From Metallococcus carri (GTDB lineage Bacteria > Actinomycetota > Actinomycetes > Actinomycetales > Dermatophilaceae), in contig NZ_JAAOIV010000006.1 of NCBI RefSeq assembly GCF_011440275.1, forward strand, positions 168,540 to 232,539: 64,000 bases of DNA, in the 5' to 3' direction. Below, piece after piece: positions 53,529-62,504 of the stretch. How positions within the stretch are numbered: the stretch's first letter is position 1; each line of letters begins with the position of its first letter. Made by a program: the position numbers and the translations under genes. A model generated the notes under the pieces. That model was not told the origin of the DNA. It saw only the letters and a list, made by a program, of their open reading frames with translations, and searched no databases.

Positions 53529-54266
53529 ATGACGTCCTCCCGCCTCACCGCCGCCCTCGCCCCCACCGGCACGCTGCGTGCGGTCATCAACCTCGGCAAC
53601 CCCGTGCTCGCCGGCGGCACCGCGAGCGATCCGACCGGCGTCACCGTCGACCTGGCGCGTGAACTCGCCGACCGTCTCGGCGTGCCGGTCGCCTTCACCA
53701 CCGTCGAGGCGGCCCGTGACTCGTTCGCCGCGCTGACGGCCGGCGAGGTGGACCTCGCCTTCCTCGCCGACGAGCCGGCCCGCGCGGCCGAGGTGACGTT
53801 CACCGCGCCATACCTGCTCATCGAGGGGGTGTATGCCGTGCCCGCCGACAGCGACCTCGACCACGCCGACGACGTCGATCGGCCGGGGAATCGCGTTGGG
53901 GTGAAAGAGGGTTCGGCATACGACCTGTTCCTGACCCGCACGCTGCAGCACGCCACGATCGTGCGCGGCAGCGACGGCCTGGAGGTCTTCGAGTCGGCCC
54001 GGCTGGAGGTCGCGGCCGGCATCCGGTCGGCGGTGCAGGCGCAGGCCGAACGGTTCGACGTGCGCGTGCTCGAGCCGGCCTTCATGCAGATCGCTCAGGC
54101 GATCGCAGCGCCCAAGACGTTGCCGCCGGTCGCGACGTCCTACCTGCGCGCCTTCGTCGAGCACGCCAAGTCGACGGGGTTCGTCGCCGACGCCCTGCGG
54201 CGCGCCGGCCAGCAGGCCACCGTCGCTCCCCCGGTGACTTCACCGGAGCGGCGCGAATCGAGTTAG
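53529..54266 (+). CDS. Amino-acid-binding-protein-like (SBP_bac_3) protein without signal peptide
   Basis: The 245-residue protein has the bacterial extracellular solute-binding family 3 fold: LRAVINLGNPVL, GVTVDLARELADRLGVPVAF, AGEVDLAFLADEPAR and VGVKEGSAYDLFL. This is the pattern of polar-amino-acid ABC binding proteins. It lacks a signal peptide or lipobox at its ATG (53529), and no permease gene is near, so it is probably a cytoplasmic ligand-binding or enzyme-like relative. It converges on rnj with a 4-nt overlap. Confidence 0.82.
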   Translation: MTSSRLTAALAPTGTLRAVINLGNPVLAGGTASDPTGVTVDLARELADRLGVPVAFTTVEAARDSFAALTAGEVDLAFLADEPARAAEVTFTAPYLLIEGVYAVPADSDLDHADDVDRPGNRVGVKEGSAYDLFLTRTLQHATIVRGSDGLEVFESARLEVAAGIRSAVQAQAERFDVRVLEPAFMQIAQAIAAPKTLPPVATSYLRAFVEHAKSTGFVADALRRAGQQATVAPPVTSPERRESS

Positions 54267-55945
54267 GCGTCGATGACGATCGGGATGATCATCGGCCGGC
54301 GACGCAGCTTGCCGCCGATATAGCCGCCGACGGCGCGGCGGATGATCTGCTGCAGCTGGTGGGTGTCCTCGACGCCCTTGCGGCGCGCGTCTTCGAGGGC
54401 TTCCTCGATGCGCGGGCGCACCTTGTCGAAGACCGCCTCGTCCTCGGCGAAACCGCGGGTGCGGATGTCGGGGCCGGCGGCGATCTTGCCGGTGTTGGAG
54501 TCGCGCACCACGATGATCGTGACGAAGCCCTCGTCGCGCAGGATGCGCCGGTCCTTGAGCAGCGTCTCGTCGGTGGTGCCGACGAGCGAGCCGTCGACAT
54601 ACACATAGCCACACGGCACGACACCGGTGATCGACGCACGGCCGTCGACCAGGTCGACCACCACGCCGTCCTCGGCGACGATCACATTCCGCGCGGGCAC
54701 ACCGGTGAGGATCGCCAGGTCGGCGTTGGCGACCAGGTGGCGCCACTCGCCGTGGATCGGCATCACATTGCGCGGCCGCACGATGTTGTAGCAATAGAGC
54801 AGCTCACCCGCGCTGGCGTGGCCGCTGACGTGCACCAGGGCGTTGCCCTTGTGCACCACCCGAGCACCGAGGCGCATCAGCCCGTTGATCACGCGATAGA
54901 CGGCGTTCTCATTGCCGGGGATGAGTGAGCTCGCCATCAGCACGGTGTCACCCGGCCCGACGTCGATCTGGTGGTCCCGGTTGGCCATCCGCGACAGCGC
55001 GGCCATCGGCTCGCCCTGCGAGCCGGTGCAGACCAGCACCACCTGGTCGTCGCGCAGGTCGCCGAGCTTCTTGGCGTCCACGAGCAGCCCGTCCGGCACG
55101 TGCAGATAGCCCAGGTCGGCGGCGATGCCCATATTGCGCACCATCGACCGGCCGACCATCGCGACCTTGCGGCCGTGCGCCTGCGCGGCATCCAGCACCT
55201 GCTGCACCCGATGCACATGCGAGGAGAAGCAGGCCACGATGATCCGGCGCTCCGCGGTGGCGAAGACGCGCTCGATGGCCGGGGTGATGTCGCGCTCCGG
55301 CGTGGTGAAGCCGGGCACCTCGGCATTGGTCGAGTCGGTGAGGAACAGGTCCACACCCTCCTCGCCGAAGCGCGCGAAGGACCGCAGGTCGGTGATCCGG
55401 CCGTCCAGCGGCAGCTGGTCCATCTTGAAGTCACCGGTGATCAGCAGGTTGCCACCCGGCGTGCGCAAGAACACCGCAAGCGCGTCCGGGATCGAGTGAT
55501 TGACCGCGACGAACTCACAATCGAAGGGGCCGAGCTTCTCGCGCGAGCCCTCCTTCACCGTGAGCGTGAAGGGGGTGATGCGGTGTTCCTTCAGCTTGGC
55601 CTCGACCAGCGCGAGCGTCAGCGTCGAGCCGACCAGCGGGATGTCCGGCTTGAGCCGCAACAGGTAGGGCACGGCGCCGATGTGGTCTTCGTGGCCGTGC
55701 GTCAGCACGATCGCGTCGATGTCGTCCAGCCGGTCCTCGATGTATTCGAAGTCCGGCAGGATCAGGTCGACGCCGGGGTGGTCCTCGGGGAAGAGCACGC
55801 CGCAGTCGACGATGAGCAGGCGGCCCGCATACTCGACGACCGTCATATTGCGGCCGACCTCCCCGAGGCCGCCGAGCGGGACGACGCGGACGCCGCCCTT
55901 CGGCAGGGCGGGGGGCGGACCTAGTTCGGGATGGGGATGACTCAC
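54263..55945 (-). CDS. rnj: Ribonuclease J
   Basis: RNase J is a metallo-beta-lactamase/beta-CASP nuclease that degrades and processes mRNA and rRNA. The 560-residue protein has the zinc motif HGHEDH (83-88), VVPLGGLGEVGRNM, the beta-CASP motifs and the C-terminal HVSGHASAGEL region. Its ATG overlaps the dapA stop by 4 nt (ATGA), giving the dapA-rnj operon typical of actinobacteria. Length is normal for the family. Confidence 0.97.
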   Translation of the reverse strand: MSHPHPELGPPPALPKGGVRVVPLGGLGEVGRNMTVVEYAGRLLIVDCGVLFPEDHPGVDLILPDFEYIEDRLDDIDAIVLTHGHEDHIGAVPYLLRLKPDIPLVGSTLTLALVEAKLKEHRITPFTLTVKEGSREKLGPFDCEFVAVNHSIPDALAVFLRTPGGNLLITGDFKMDQLPLDGRITDLRSFARFGEEGVDLFLTDSTNAEVPGFTTPERDITPAIERVFATAERRIIVACFSSHVHRVQQVLDAAQAHGRKVAMVGRSMVRNMGIAADLGYLHVPDGLLVDAKKLGDLRDDQVVLVCTGSQGEPMAALSRMANRDHQIDVGPGDTVLMASSLIPGNENAVYRVINGLMRLGARVVHKGNALVHVSGHASAGELLYCYNIVRPRNVMPIHGEWRHLVANADLAILTGVPARNVIVAEDGVVVDLVDGRASITGVVPCGYVYVDGSLVGTTDETLLKDRRILRDEGFVTIIVVRDSNTGKIAAGPDIRTRGFAEDEAVFDKVRPRIEEALEDARRKGVEDTHQLQQIIRRAVGGYIGGKLRRRPMIIPIVIDA

Positions 55946-56829
55946 TTCACTCCTGCAGCGGTGAGCCCCGCGCGCAGGATGTCGCGGTGCTCGGGGGTGG
56001 CGGGGAGCAGCGGCAGGCGCACCGCGTCGGAGTCGATGACTCCGAGCTCGGCGAGTGCGGCCTTGGCCATGATCGCTCCCTGGCTGGTGTTCATCACCGC
56101 GTCGACCGCGGGAATCAGCCGGGTATGGATTTCGCGCGCGGTGCGCAGGTCGCCCTGGTCCACCGCCGCGATCAGCTGGGCGTAGTCATCGCCGGCGACG
56201 TGGCCGACGACCGACACCAGCCCGACCGCGCCGACGGCGAGCCAGGGCAGGTTGTTGACGTCGTCGCCGGAGAACCACAGCAGGCCGGTCTCGGCCATCA
56301 ACTGGGTCGCGGCGAAAAGGTCGCCCTTGGCGTCCTTGACGGCCTGGACCTCGTCGATCTCGGCGAGCCGGCGGATGGTGTCGGAGGCGAGCGCCGTCGC
56401 GGTGCGGCCGGGGATGTCGTAGGCCATCGCGGGCAATCCCGTTGCGCCACAGACGGCACGGAAGTGTTCGACGATGCCGGCCTGGGTCGGCTTGTTGTAG
56501 TAGGGCGTCACGATCAGCACGTTGTGGGCACCGGCGGCGGCCATCGCCTTCGCCGCGTGCACCGAGTGCGCGGTGTCGTTGGTGCCGACACCGGCGGTGA
56601 TCCGTGCGCGGTCCCCCACCGCGTCGACGACCGCCTTGACGGTCTGGACGTTCTCCTCATCGGTCGTGGTCGCCGACTCGCCCGTGGTCCCGTTGACCAC
56701 GAGGCCGTCGTGGCCGTGATCCACGAGGTATGCCGCGAGCGCCGCCACCCCGTCGTAGTCGATGGCTCCGTCGGGCTTCATGGGCGTGACCATCGCGGTG
56801 ATCATGCGGCCGAAGGGGGTGGAGGTCAT
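55942..56829 (-). CDS. dapA: 4-hydroxy-tetrahydrodipicolinate synthase
   Basis: DapA condenses pyruvate with aspartate semialdehyde in the lysine/diaminopimelate pathway. The 295-residue protein has the Schiff-base lysine Lys165 (AVKDAKGD), Tyr137 (YDIPGRT), the GTTGES motif and TPYYNKP. The frame is open 13 codons upstream, but ATG 56829 fits the family. It is divergent from thyA across 235 bp with two long palindromes, one with a CRP/GlxR-type site. rnj follows with a 4-nt overlap. Confidence 0.97.
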   Translation of the reverse strand: MTSTPFGRMITAMVTPMKPDGAIDYDGVAALAAYLVDHGHDGLVVNGTTGESATTTDEENVQTVKAVVDAVGDRARITAGVGTNDTAHSVHAAKAMAAAGAHNVLIVTPYYNKPTQAGIVEHFRAVCGATGLPAMAYDIPGRTATALASDTIRRLAEIDEVQAVKDAKGDLFAATQLMAETGLLWFSGDDVNNLPWLAVGAVGLVSVVGHVAGDDYAQLIAAVDQGDLRTAREIHTRLIPAVDAVMNTSQGAIMAKAALAELGVIDSDAVRLPLLPATPEHRDILRAGLTAAGVK

Positions 56830-56900
56830 GGCCCTCAGGTTATCGGCTGCACCCGACGGGCTCGGCACCGACCGGGCCGCACTGGTCGCAGAAAGTGATC

Positions 56901-56940
56901 GCGCGTTGCCACCCGCTCGGGGGTCCGGGTGGCAACGCGC
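56901..56940. promoter_or_regulatory. 14-bp perfect inverted repeat in the dapA-thyA gap
   Basis: GCGCGTTGCCACCC (56901-56914) and GGGTGGCAACGCGC (56927-56940) are perfect arms around 12 nt, a strong potential hairpin on either strand. It lies 72 bp before the dapA start. No gene ends here for it to terminate, so a regulatory or transcript-end role is unclear. Confidence 0.6.
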
Positions 56941-56974
56941 ACAGATGACATCGCGCGGCCGTCCCGGCCGTTAC

Positions 56975-57010
56975 CGCGGTTGAATGTGATCTGAGTCACA
57001 TTCAACCGCG
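56975..57010. promoter_or_regulatory. 36-bp palindrome containing a CRP/GlxR-type site
   Basis: Perfect 15-nt arms CGCGGTTGAATGTGA and TCACATTCAACCGCG surround TCTGAG. The centre (56985-57000) is TGTGA-N6-TCACA, the exact CRP/GlxR consensus. It lies 55 bp before thyA and 145 bp before dapA, so either or both could be controlled by a cAMP-responsive regulator. Confidence 0.65.
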
Positions 57011-57064
57011 AAGCGCTGGAACGCAGCCCGAGCACTGTCGGGGCTGGGTCCTACGATCGGTGCC

Positions 57065-57877
57065 GTGCAGCAATACCTCGATCTGCTTGACCGCATCCTC
57101 GCCGACGGAGCGCGCAAGGACGACCGCACCGGCACCGGGACGCTGTCGGTCTTCGGCCACCAGATGCGCTTCGACCTGCAGGCCGGCTTTCCCGCGATGA
57201 CGACCAAGAAGCTGCATCTGCGCTCGATCTTCGGCGAGCTGCTGTGGTTCCTGCGCGGCGACACCAATGTGCAGTGGCTGCACGAGCGACGCATCACGAT
57301 CTGGGACGAGTGGGCCGACGAGAACGGCGACCTCGGTCCGGTCTACGGCCACCAGTGGCGGTCCTGGCCCACGCCCGATGGCCGGACCATCGACCAGCTC
57401 GCCCGGCTGATCGACGGCATCCGCACCAACCCCGACTCCCGCCGGCACATCGTCTCGGCGTGGAATGTCGCCGATGTCGACGAGATGGCGCTGCCCCCCT
57501 GCCACACGCTCTTCCAGTTCTACGTCGCGCCGGCGGGCGAGGACGGCATACGGCGGCTGTCCTGCCAGCTCTACCAGCGCTCGGGCGATGTCTTCCTCGG
57601 TGTTCCGTTCAATATCGCGTCCTACGCGCTGCTCACCCACATGGTCGCCCAGGTGACCGGGCTCGGGGTCGGCGAGTTCGTGCACACGATCGGCGACGCA
57701 CACCTCTATCTCAACCATCTCGACCAGGCGCGCGAGCAGCTCACTCGCACCCCCAAGCCGCTGCCCCGCCTCGAGCTCAACCCGCAGCGCACCTCGATCG
57801 ATGAGTTCGAGCTGGAGGACATCCGCCTGCTCGACTATGTCGCCGATCCGACGATCAAGGCGCCGATCGCGGTATGA
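57065..57877 (+). CDS. thyA: Thymidylate synthase
   Basis: ThyA methylates dUMP to dTMP using methylene-tetrahydrofolate, releasing dihydrofolate. The 270-residue protein has catalytic Cys146 in [14 protein letters not shown], the N-terminal [16 protein letters not shown] and [20 protein letters not shown]. Start is GTG 57065. The next gene, the DHFR-Nudix fusion, overlaps by 4 nt and supplies the enzyme that recycles dihydrofolate. No thyX is in the window. Confidence 0.98.
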   Translation: MQQYLDLLDRILADGARKDDRTGTGTLSVFGHQMRFDLQAGFPAMTTKKLHLRSIFGELLWFLRGDTNVQWLHERRITIWDEWADENGDLGPVYGHQWRSWPTPDGRTIDQLARLIDGIRTNPDSRRHIVSAWNVADVDEMALPPCHTLFQFYVAPAGEDGIRRLSCQLYQRSGDVFLGVPFNIASYALLTHMVAQVTGLGVGEFVHTIGDAHLYLNHLDQAREQLTRTPKPLPRLELNPQRTSIDEFELEDIRLLDYVADPTIKAPIAV

Positions 57878-58827
57878 GCGGTCCTCCCGGCCGGCCGTCC
57901 GGTCTGGTCAGCCTGATCGCGGCCCGTTCTCGCGGCGGGGTGATCGGTCGCGACGGCGGTATGCCGTGGCACCTGCCGGCCGACCTGAAGTACTTCAAGC
58001 GCACCACGATGGGCCACCCGATGATCATGGGGCGGCGCACCTTCGAGTCGATGGGCGTGCTGCCCGGGCGGCGCTCGATCGTGGTCACCCGGCAGCCGGA
58101 CTGGAGCGCCGACGGTGTCGAGGTGGCCCACTCCCTCGACCACGCCCTGGCGCTCACCGGCGACGAGTCGGTCTTCATTGTCGGCGGCGCCCAGATCTAC
58201 GAGCAGGCGCTGCCCTTCGCCGACCGGATCCTGCTCACCGAGATCGACATCGATGTCGACGGCGACACCTTCTTCCCGGCCTTCGACCCGCAGCGGTGGC
58301 GGGAGGTCTCCCGCGAGCCGCAGGACGGTTTCGCCTGGGTCGTCTACGAGCGCCAGCCGCCGCGCACCACGCTGTATGCCGGACCGCGCGTCGGCCGCGA
58401 GGCCCGGCAGAAGATCGGCGCCTCGGTGGCGGTGCGCGACGCAGACCGGCTGCTGCTGACCAGGCGGCAGGACAACGCCCTGTGGTGCCTTCCTGGTGGT
58501 GGCATCGACCCCGGCGAGACCTTCGCCGAGGCGGCGGTGCGCGAAGCGCGCGAAGAGACCGGTCTGGCCGTCGAGGTGGAGTCGGTGCTCGCGGTCTACA
58601 CCGACCCCGACAAGATCGCGGTCTATCCCGACGGGCACTCCAGCCAGACCTATGGCGTGTGCTTCCGGGCGCACGTCGTCGGGGGCGAGGCCGGGCGATC
58701 CGATGAGGTGACCGAGGTGGCCTGGCTGACCGCGGACGAGGCGAGCCGGGTGCCGATCATCCCGCTGCACCGGCCGTTGGTTCACGCAGCCTTCGAATCC
58801 CCTTCCGCGCCAACGCTTTTCGTCTGA
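57874..58827 (+). CDS. folA: Dihydrofolate reductase fused to a Nudix hydrolase
   Basis: The 317-residue protein is two enzymes in one chain. Residues about 11-160 are dihydrofolate reductase ([20 protein letters not shown], catalytic-type Asp37, [21 protein letters not shown]). Residues about 180-305 are a Nudix hydrolase with the full box [20 protein letters not shown] then TGL. DHFR makes tetrahydrofolate. The Nudix half may cleave a nucleotide or pterin diphosphate, such as dihydroneopterin triphosphate, but this is not shown. ATG overlaps the thyA stop by 4 nt. Confidence 0.93.
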   Translation: MSGPPGRPSGLVSLIAARSRGGVIGRDGGMPWHLPADLKYFKRTTMGHPMIMGRRTFESMGVLPGRRSIVVTRQPDWSADGVEVAHSLDHALALTGDESVFIVGGAQIYEQALPFADRILLTEIDIDVDGDTFFPAFDPQRWREVSREPQDGFAWVVYERQPPRTTLYAGPRVGREARQKIGASVAVRDADRLLLTRRQDNALWCLPGGGIDPGETFAEAAVREAREETGLAVEVESVLAVYTDPDKIAVYPDGHSSQTYGVCFRAHVVGGEAGRSDEVTEVAWLTADEASRVPIIPLHRPLVHAAFESPSAPTLFV

Positions 58828-58831
58828 CCGG

Positions 58832-60028
58832 TCACGGCCGGGCGGTCGTCTCCGGTGCGCTCAGGCCGAGCACCAGCCGCAGCAGCTGATCGGGGTCGGT
58901 GAGGCGGTCGCCATACAGCTCTCGCAGTTGTTGCATGCGATAACGCACGGTCTGCGGGTGCACGTGTAGGCGCTCGGCCACCTCCTCGCGGCGGCCCTGC
59001 AGCAACAGCCACAGGCGCAGGGTTTCGGCCAGCCGCTCGGCGGTCGCGGGTGGCAGCTCGGCCAATGGCTCCAGTGCTTGCCGGCGCAGGTCACCGGTCA
59101 GTTGGGGGTCGGCAGCGAGGGTGAGATCGGCCAGGTGCTCCTCGCAGTCGATCACGTCCTCGCCGAGCCCGAGCCGGGCGGCACGCTGGGCCCGGTCGAC
59201 CGAGACGCGCACGTCATGCCAGGGGCGGGCCGGGCCGATGACCGCGGGATAGGTCGCCAGCCGCTTGACCAGCCGCCGGCGCTCAGTGCCGTCGGCGTCG
59301 GGCACCAGCAGCACCACCTGGTCGGAGCCGGTGACCTCCTCCCCCACCCGCAGGGTCCGCTCGTCGAGTGCGCGCCGCACCGTGTCGGCCGCCTCCGCCG
59401 GCAGCCAGACCGCCGACAAGGTGGCGGGTGGGTCCCAGCTCGCGTTCTGCGCCAGCCGGTCCAGTTGATCCAGGTCGGCACCGGCGAAGAGCGCTGCCGC
59501 GAGCCGGTCGCGCCGCCGCTCGTGGGTGTGGCCAGCCTCGGCGAGCGCGTCGGAATGGCCGGCGACACTCGAGGCCGACAGCGCGTCGATATAGGCGAAC
59601 ATCACGCCGGCGAACCCGGCCATTGCCTGGGCGTCCACGCCCGCGGCCACCAGCCCGGCGGAGAAGTCGGTCCACGCGAACCGCGCCCCGACGCGGTAGG
59701 CCGCAAGCAGGTCATCGACCGGCCGGCCCGCGGTCGCCTCGCCGCGGCCGAGCAGATAGGCACCGTCGATCGAGGGCTTCATCGGCACCGCCGGGTCGGC
59801 GCTGCCGGCCGAGGTCACCAGGTTGAGGAAGCCGGCGAGCGCCTGGTGCACCGCCTGCTCGATGGTGCGCCCGAGTTCGCCACTGAACGCGCGCCGATAC
59901 CCCGGCACCTCGGCGGTGATCGCCTCGACACACCCCTCGGCCAGACGCGGCAACTCCTCGCGCAACCGCTCCAGATCGGGACGGGACAGCACTCCCGCGA
60001 TGACATCGGTCGACGCGTGGGTCGGCAT
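58832..60028 (-). CDS. PucR/CdaR-type transcriptional regulator
   Basis: The 398-residue protein has a long N-terminal helical sensory region, a GGDEF-like middle and a C-terminal PucR-type helix-turn-helix (EEVAERLHVHPQTVRYRMQQ then LRELYG), which is the signature of this family. It is divergent from the reductase/desaturase pair across 94 bp containing an imperfect palindrome, so it likely controls fatty-acid desaturation. Its ligand is unknown. It converges on the DHFR-Nudix gene 4 bp away. Confidence 0.9.
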   Translation of the reverse strand: MPTHASTDVIAGVLSRPDLERLREELPRLAEGCVEAITAEVPGYRRAFSGELGRTIEQAVHQALAGFLNLVTSAGSADPAVPMKPSIDGAYLLGRGEATAGRPVDDLLAAYRVGARFAWTDFSAGLVAAGVDAQAMAGFAGVMFAYIDALSASSVAGHSDALAEAGHTHERRRDRLAAALFAGADLDQLDRLAQNASWDPPATLSAVWLPAEAADTVRRALDERTLRVGEEVTGSDQVVLLVPDADGTERRRLVKRLATYPAVIGPARPWHDVRVSVDRAQRAARLGLGEDVIDCEEHLADLTLAADPQLTGDLRRQALEPLAELPPATAERLAETLRLWLLLQGRREEVAERLHVHPQTVRYRMQQLRELYGDRLTDPDQLLRLVLGLSAPETTARP

Positions 60029-60085
60029 ACGGCCTCCTTTTGTTCGCTGCGCACAAGATTAGCCGAGAAATTCACTCTCGCACCG

Positions 60086-60110
60086 GCGCATTTTGGCACC
60101 CAAGGTGCGC
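60086..60110. promoter_or_regulatory. Imperfect palindrome in the PucR/reductase gap
   Basis: Arms GCGCA-TT-TTGG and CCAA-GG-TGCGC around CAC form a 25-bp interrupted palindrome 12 bp before the reductase GTG. It is a candidate operator for the divergent PucR-type regulator. Confidence 0.4.
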
Positions 60111-60122
60111 GACGATGAACGC

Positions 60123-61205
60123 GTGACGACCGATGCGCCCGCTCCCTCCTCGGTATGGCGTGCGCGCGCCTTCCGCTTGGCCAAGGCGCTCACCACGCCG
60201 CTGTTGCCCGAGGACTATGTCGACCTGTTCGACCCGCTGCGCTCCCCGACGCACCTGCGCGGGCGAGTGCGAGAACTCGTGGCCGAGACCGACGACGCCC
60301 GCACCGTGGTGATCCAGCCCGGTCGTGGGTGGGCGGGGCACGTGCCCGGCCAGTACCTGCGGATCGGTGTCGACATCGACGGCGTGCGGATGTGGCGGGC
60401 CTACTCGATCACCTCCGGCCCCCGCGACGACGGCATGGTCGCGATCACCGTCAAGGCGATCACCGGCGGCGCCGTCAGCACCCACCTGGTCGAGTCGCTG
60501 CATGTCGGCCAGCTGGTGCAGATGGAGCAGGCCGACGGTGAGTTCGTGCTGCCGAAGGTGCTGCCGGAGAAGATCCTGCTGCTCACCGGCGGTTCCGGCA
60601 TCACCCCGGTGATGGGCATCCTGCGGCACGCCATCGACCAGCTCGACGATGTGGTGCTGCTGCACTCGGCGCCCCGCCCTGAGGACGTGATCTTCGCCGA
60701 CGAATTGCGTGAGCTGGACGACCAGGGCCGCATCCGGCTGGTCGAACGGCATACCGACACCCACGGCATGCTCGACACCGACGAACTCGAACGCCTCGTG
60801 CCCGACTGGCGCGAACGCGAGACCTGGGCCTGCGGACCGGCCGGCATGCTCGAGATGATCGAGAAGCACTGGGCGGCCACCGGCACCCCGCATCTGCTGC
60901 ACACCGAGCGCTTCCGCCCGGTCACCGTCGAGCCGGGCAAGGGCGGCACGGTCTACTTCACCGGCCTGGAGCGCGAGCTGGAGTGCGACGGTGCGCGTCC
61001 GATCCTCGACCAGGGCGAGGAAGCCGGCATCCTGATGCCGTCCGGATGCCGCATGGGCATCTGTTATGGCTGCGTCCTGCCGATGCGCGAAGGCACCGTC
61101 CGCGACCTGCGCAATGGCGAAATCACCACCGCCCAGCCGGGTGATGGCGTGCTCATCCAGACCTGCATCAACGCGGCGGCCGGCCGCTGCGACCTCGACC
61201 TGTAA
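60123..61205 (+). CDS. Flavodoxin/ferredoxin-NADP reductase-type oxidoreductase for desaturase
   Basis: The 360-residue three-domain reductase passes electrons from NAD(P)H through FAD to a 2Fe-2S centre. FAD motif RAYSITSGP, NAD motif LLTGGSGITPVMG and the ferredoxin cysteines CRMGICYGC are visible, with a fourth Cys in IQTCIN. It is related to mycobacterial Rv3230c, which feeds electrons to the acyl-CoA desaturase DesA3. The desaturase gene follows 45 bp later. GTG 60123 is the likely start. Confidence 0.93.
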   Translation: MTTDAPAPSSVWRARAFRLAKALTTPLLPEDYVDLFDPLRSPTHLRGRVRELVAETDDARTVVIQPGRGWAGHVPGQYLRIGVDIDGVRMWRAYSITSGPRDDGMVAITVKAITGGAVSTHLVESLHVGQLVQMEQADGEFVLPKVLPEKILLLTGGSGITPVMGILRHAIDQLDDVVLLHSAPRPEDVIFADELRELDDQGRIRLVERHTDTHGMLDTDELERLVPDWRERETWACGPAGMLEMIEKHWAATGTPHLLHTERFRPVTVEPGKGGTVYFTGLERELECDGARPILDQGEEAGILMPSGCRMGICYGCVLPMREGTVRDLRNGEITTAQPGDGVLIQTCINAAAGRCDLDL

Positions 61206-61250
61206 AAGACCCTCCGCTCCCCCACGACCCCAACCCGAAAGGACGACGCA

Positions 61251-62429
61251 ATGACTGCCCTGCAGAAGAAGGACGTCAACCCCGTCGCACATCTCACGCC
61301 CCAGGACATCGAGTCACTCGGCAAGGAGCTCGACGCCGTGCGCCAGTCCGTGCTGGACACCCGCGGCGCCCGCGACGCGAAGTACATCCGCACGATGATC
61401 GACGTGCAGCGCAAGACCGAACTCGCCAGCCGCGCGCTGCTGCTGTTCTCCCGCTGGAAGCCGGCCTTCGTCGTCGGCACCGTCGGCCTGACGGTCTCCA
61501 AGATCCTGGAGAACATGGAGATCGGGCACAACGTCATGCACGGCCAGTGGGACTGGATGCGTGACCCGAAGATCCACTCGACCACCTACGAGTGGGACAA
61601 CGCCTCGCCGGCCAGCCTGTGGAAGCACAGCCACAACGAGCTGCACCACACCTTCACCAACGTGCTCGGCCGCGACAACGACCTCGGCTACGGCATCATG
61701 CGCGTCGACGAGGACCAGCCGTGGGTGCCGTTCTACCTCGGCCAGCCCGCCTGGAATTTCATCAACGCCTGCTTCTTCGAGTACGGCATCGCCGCCTACG
61801 ACCTGGAGCTCGGCAAGTACTTCAAGGGCCGCAAGGACAAGGCGCGGTTCAAGGCCGACGGCAAGAAGGTGCTCAACAAGATCGGTCAGCAGATGACCAA
61901 GGACTATGTGATGCACCCGGCGCTCGCCGCGCTCACCGGGTCCTGGAAGCAGACCCTGTTCGCCAACTACCTCGCCAACCTGGGGCGCAACCTGTGGACC
62001 CACTCGGTCATCATGTGCGGTCACTTCCCCGAGGGCGTCGAGACCTTCACCAAGACCTCGATCGCCGGTGAGTCCCGCGGCGACTGGTATCTGCGCCAGA
62101 TGCTGGGCTCGGCCAACATCAAGGGTTCCAAGGCGATGCACATCGCCACGGGCAACCTGAGCTACCAGATCGAGCACCACCTGTTCCCCGACCTGCCGTC
62201 CAACCGCTACCAGGAGATCGCGCCGCAGATCGAGGACATCTGCCGCCGCTATGGCCTGCCCTATGTCACCGGCAGCCTGCCGCACCAGGTCGGTTCGGCC
62301 TGGCTGAAGGTGATCCGGTTGTCGCTGCCCAACCACCTGGCCAAGAAGCTGAAGTTCAGCCGCGGCCGCAAGCCGGTCCAGCCGACCGCGCTGCCCTCGC
62401 GCACCGCGCCGCAGACCGCTGCTGCCTGA
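61251..62429 (+). CDS. DesA3-like membrane fatty acid (acyl-CoA) desaturase
   Basis: The 392-residue diiron enzyme should introduce a cis double bond (delta-9 in the best-known relatives) into fatty acyl chains. It has three histidine boxes: GHNVMHGQW (His93, His97), KHSHNELHHTF (126-133) and QIEHHLFPDLPSNRY. AAAGGACGA precedes ATG 61251. It is paired with the upstream ferredoxin-type reductase and probably controlled by the divergent PucR-type regulator. A terminator follows. Confidence 0.95.
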   Translation: MTALQKKDVNPVAHLTPQDIESLGKELDAVRQSVLDTRGARDAKYIRTMIDVQRKTELASRALLLFSRWKPAFVVGTVGLTVSKILENMEIGHNVMHGQWDWMRDPKIHSTTYEWDNASPASLWKHSHNELHHTFTNVLGRDNDLGYGIMRVDEDQPWVPFYLGQPAWNFINACFFEYGIAAYDLELGKYFKGRKDKARFKADGKKVLNKIGQQMTKDYVMHPALAALTGSWKQTLFANYLANLGRNLWTHSVIMCGHFPEGVETFTKTSIAGESRGDWYLRQMLGSANIKGSKAMHIATGNLSYQIEHHLFPDLPSNRYQEIAPQIEDICRRYGLPYVTGSLPHQVGSAWLKVIRLSLPNHLAKKLKFSRGRKPVQPTALPSRTAPQTAAA

Positions 62430-62446
62430 CCTTCGCGCGGGTGTCT

Positions 62447-62486
62447 CGACGCCGCGTCGCTCCTTCGGTGGAGCGGCGCGGCGTCG
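62447..62486 (+). terminator. Terminator after the desaturase
   Basis: 17-nt arms (CGACGCCGCGTCGCTCC and GGAGCGGCGCGGCGTCG, one wobble) around a 6-nt loop start 17 nt after the stop. Confidence 0.75.
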
Positions 62487-62504
62487 TCATGTGAGGATGA
62501 CGCC

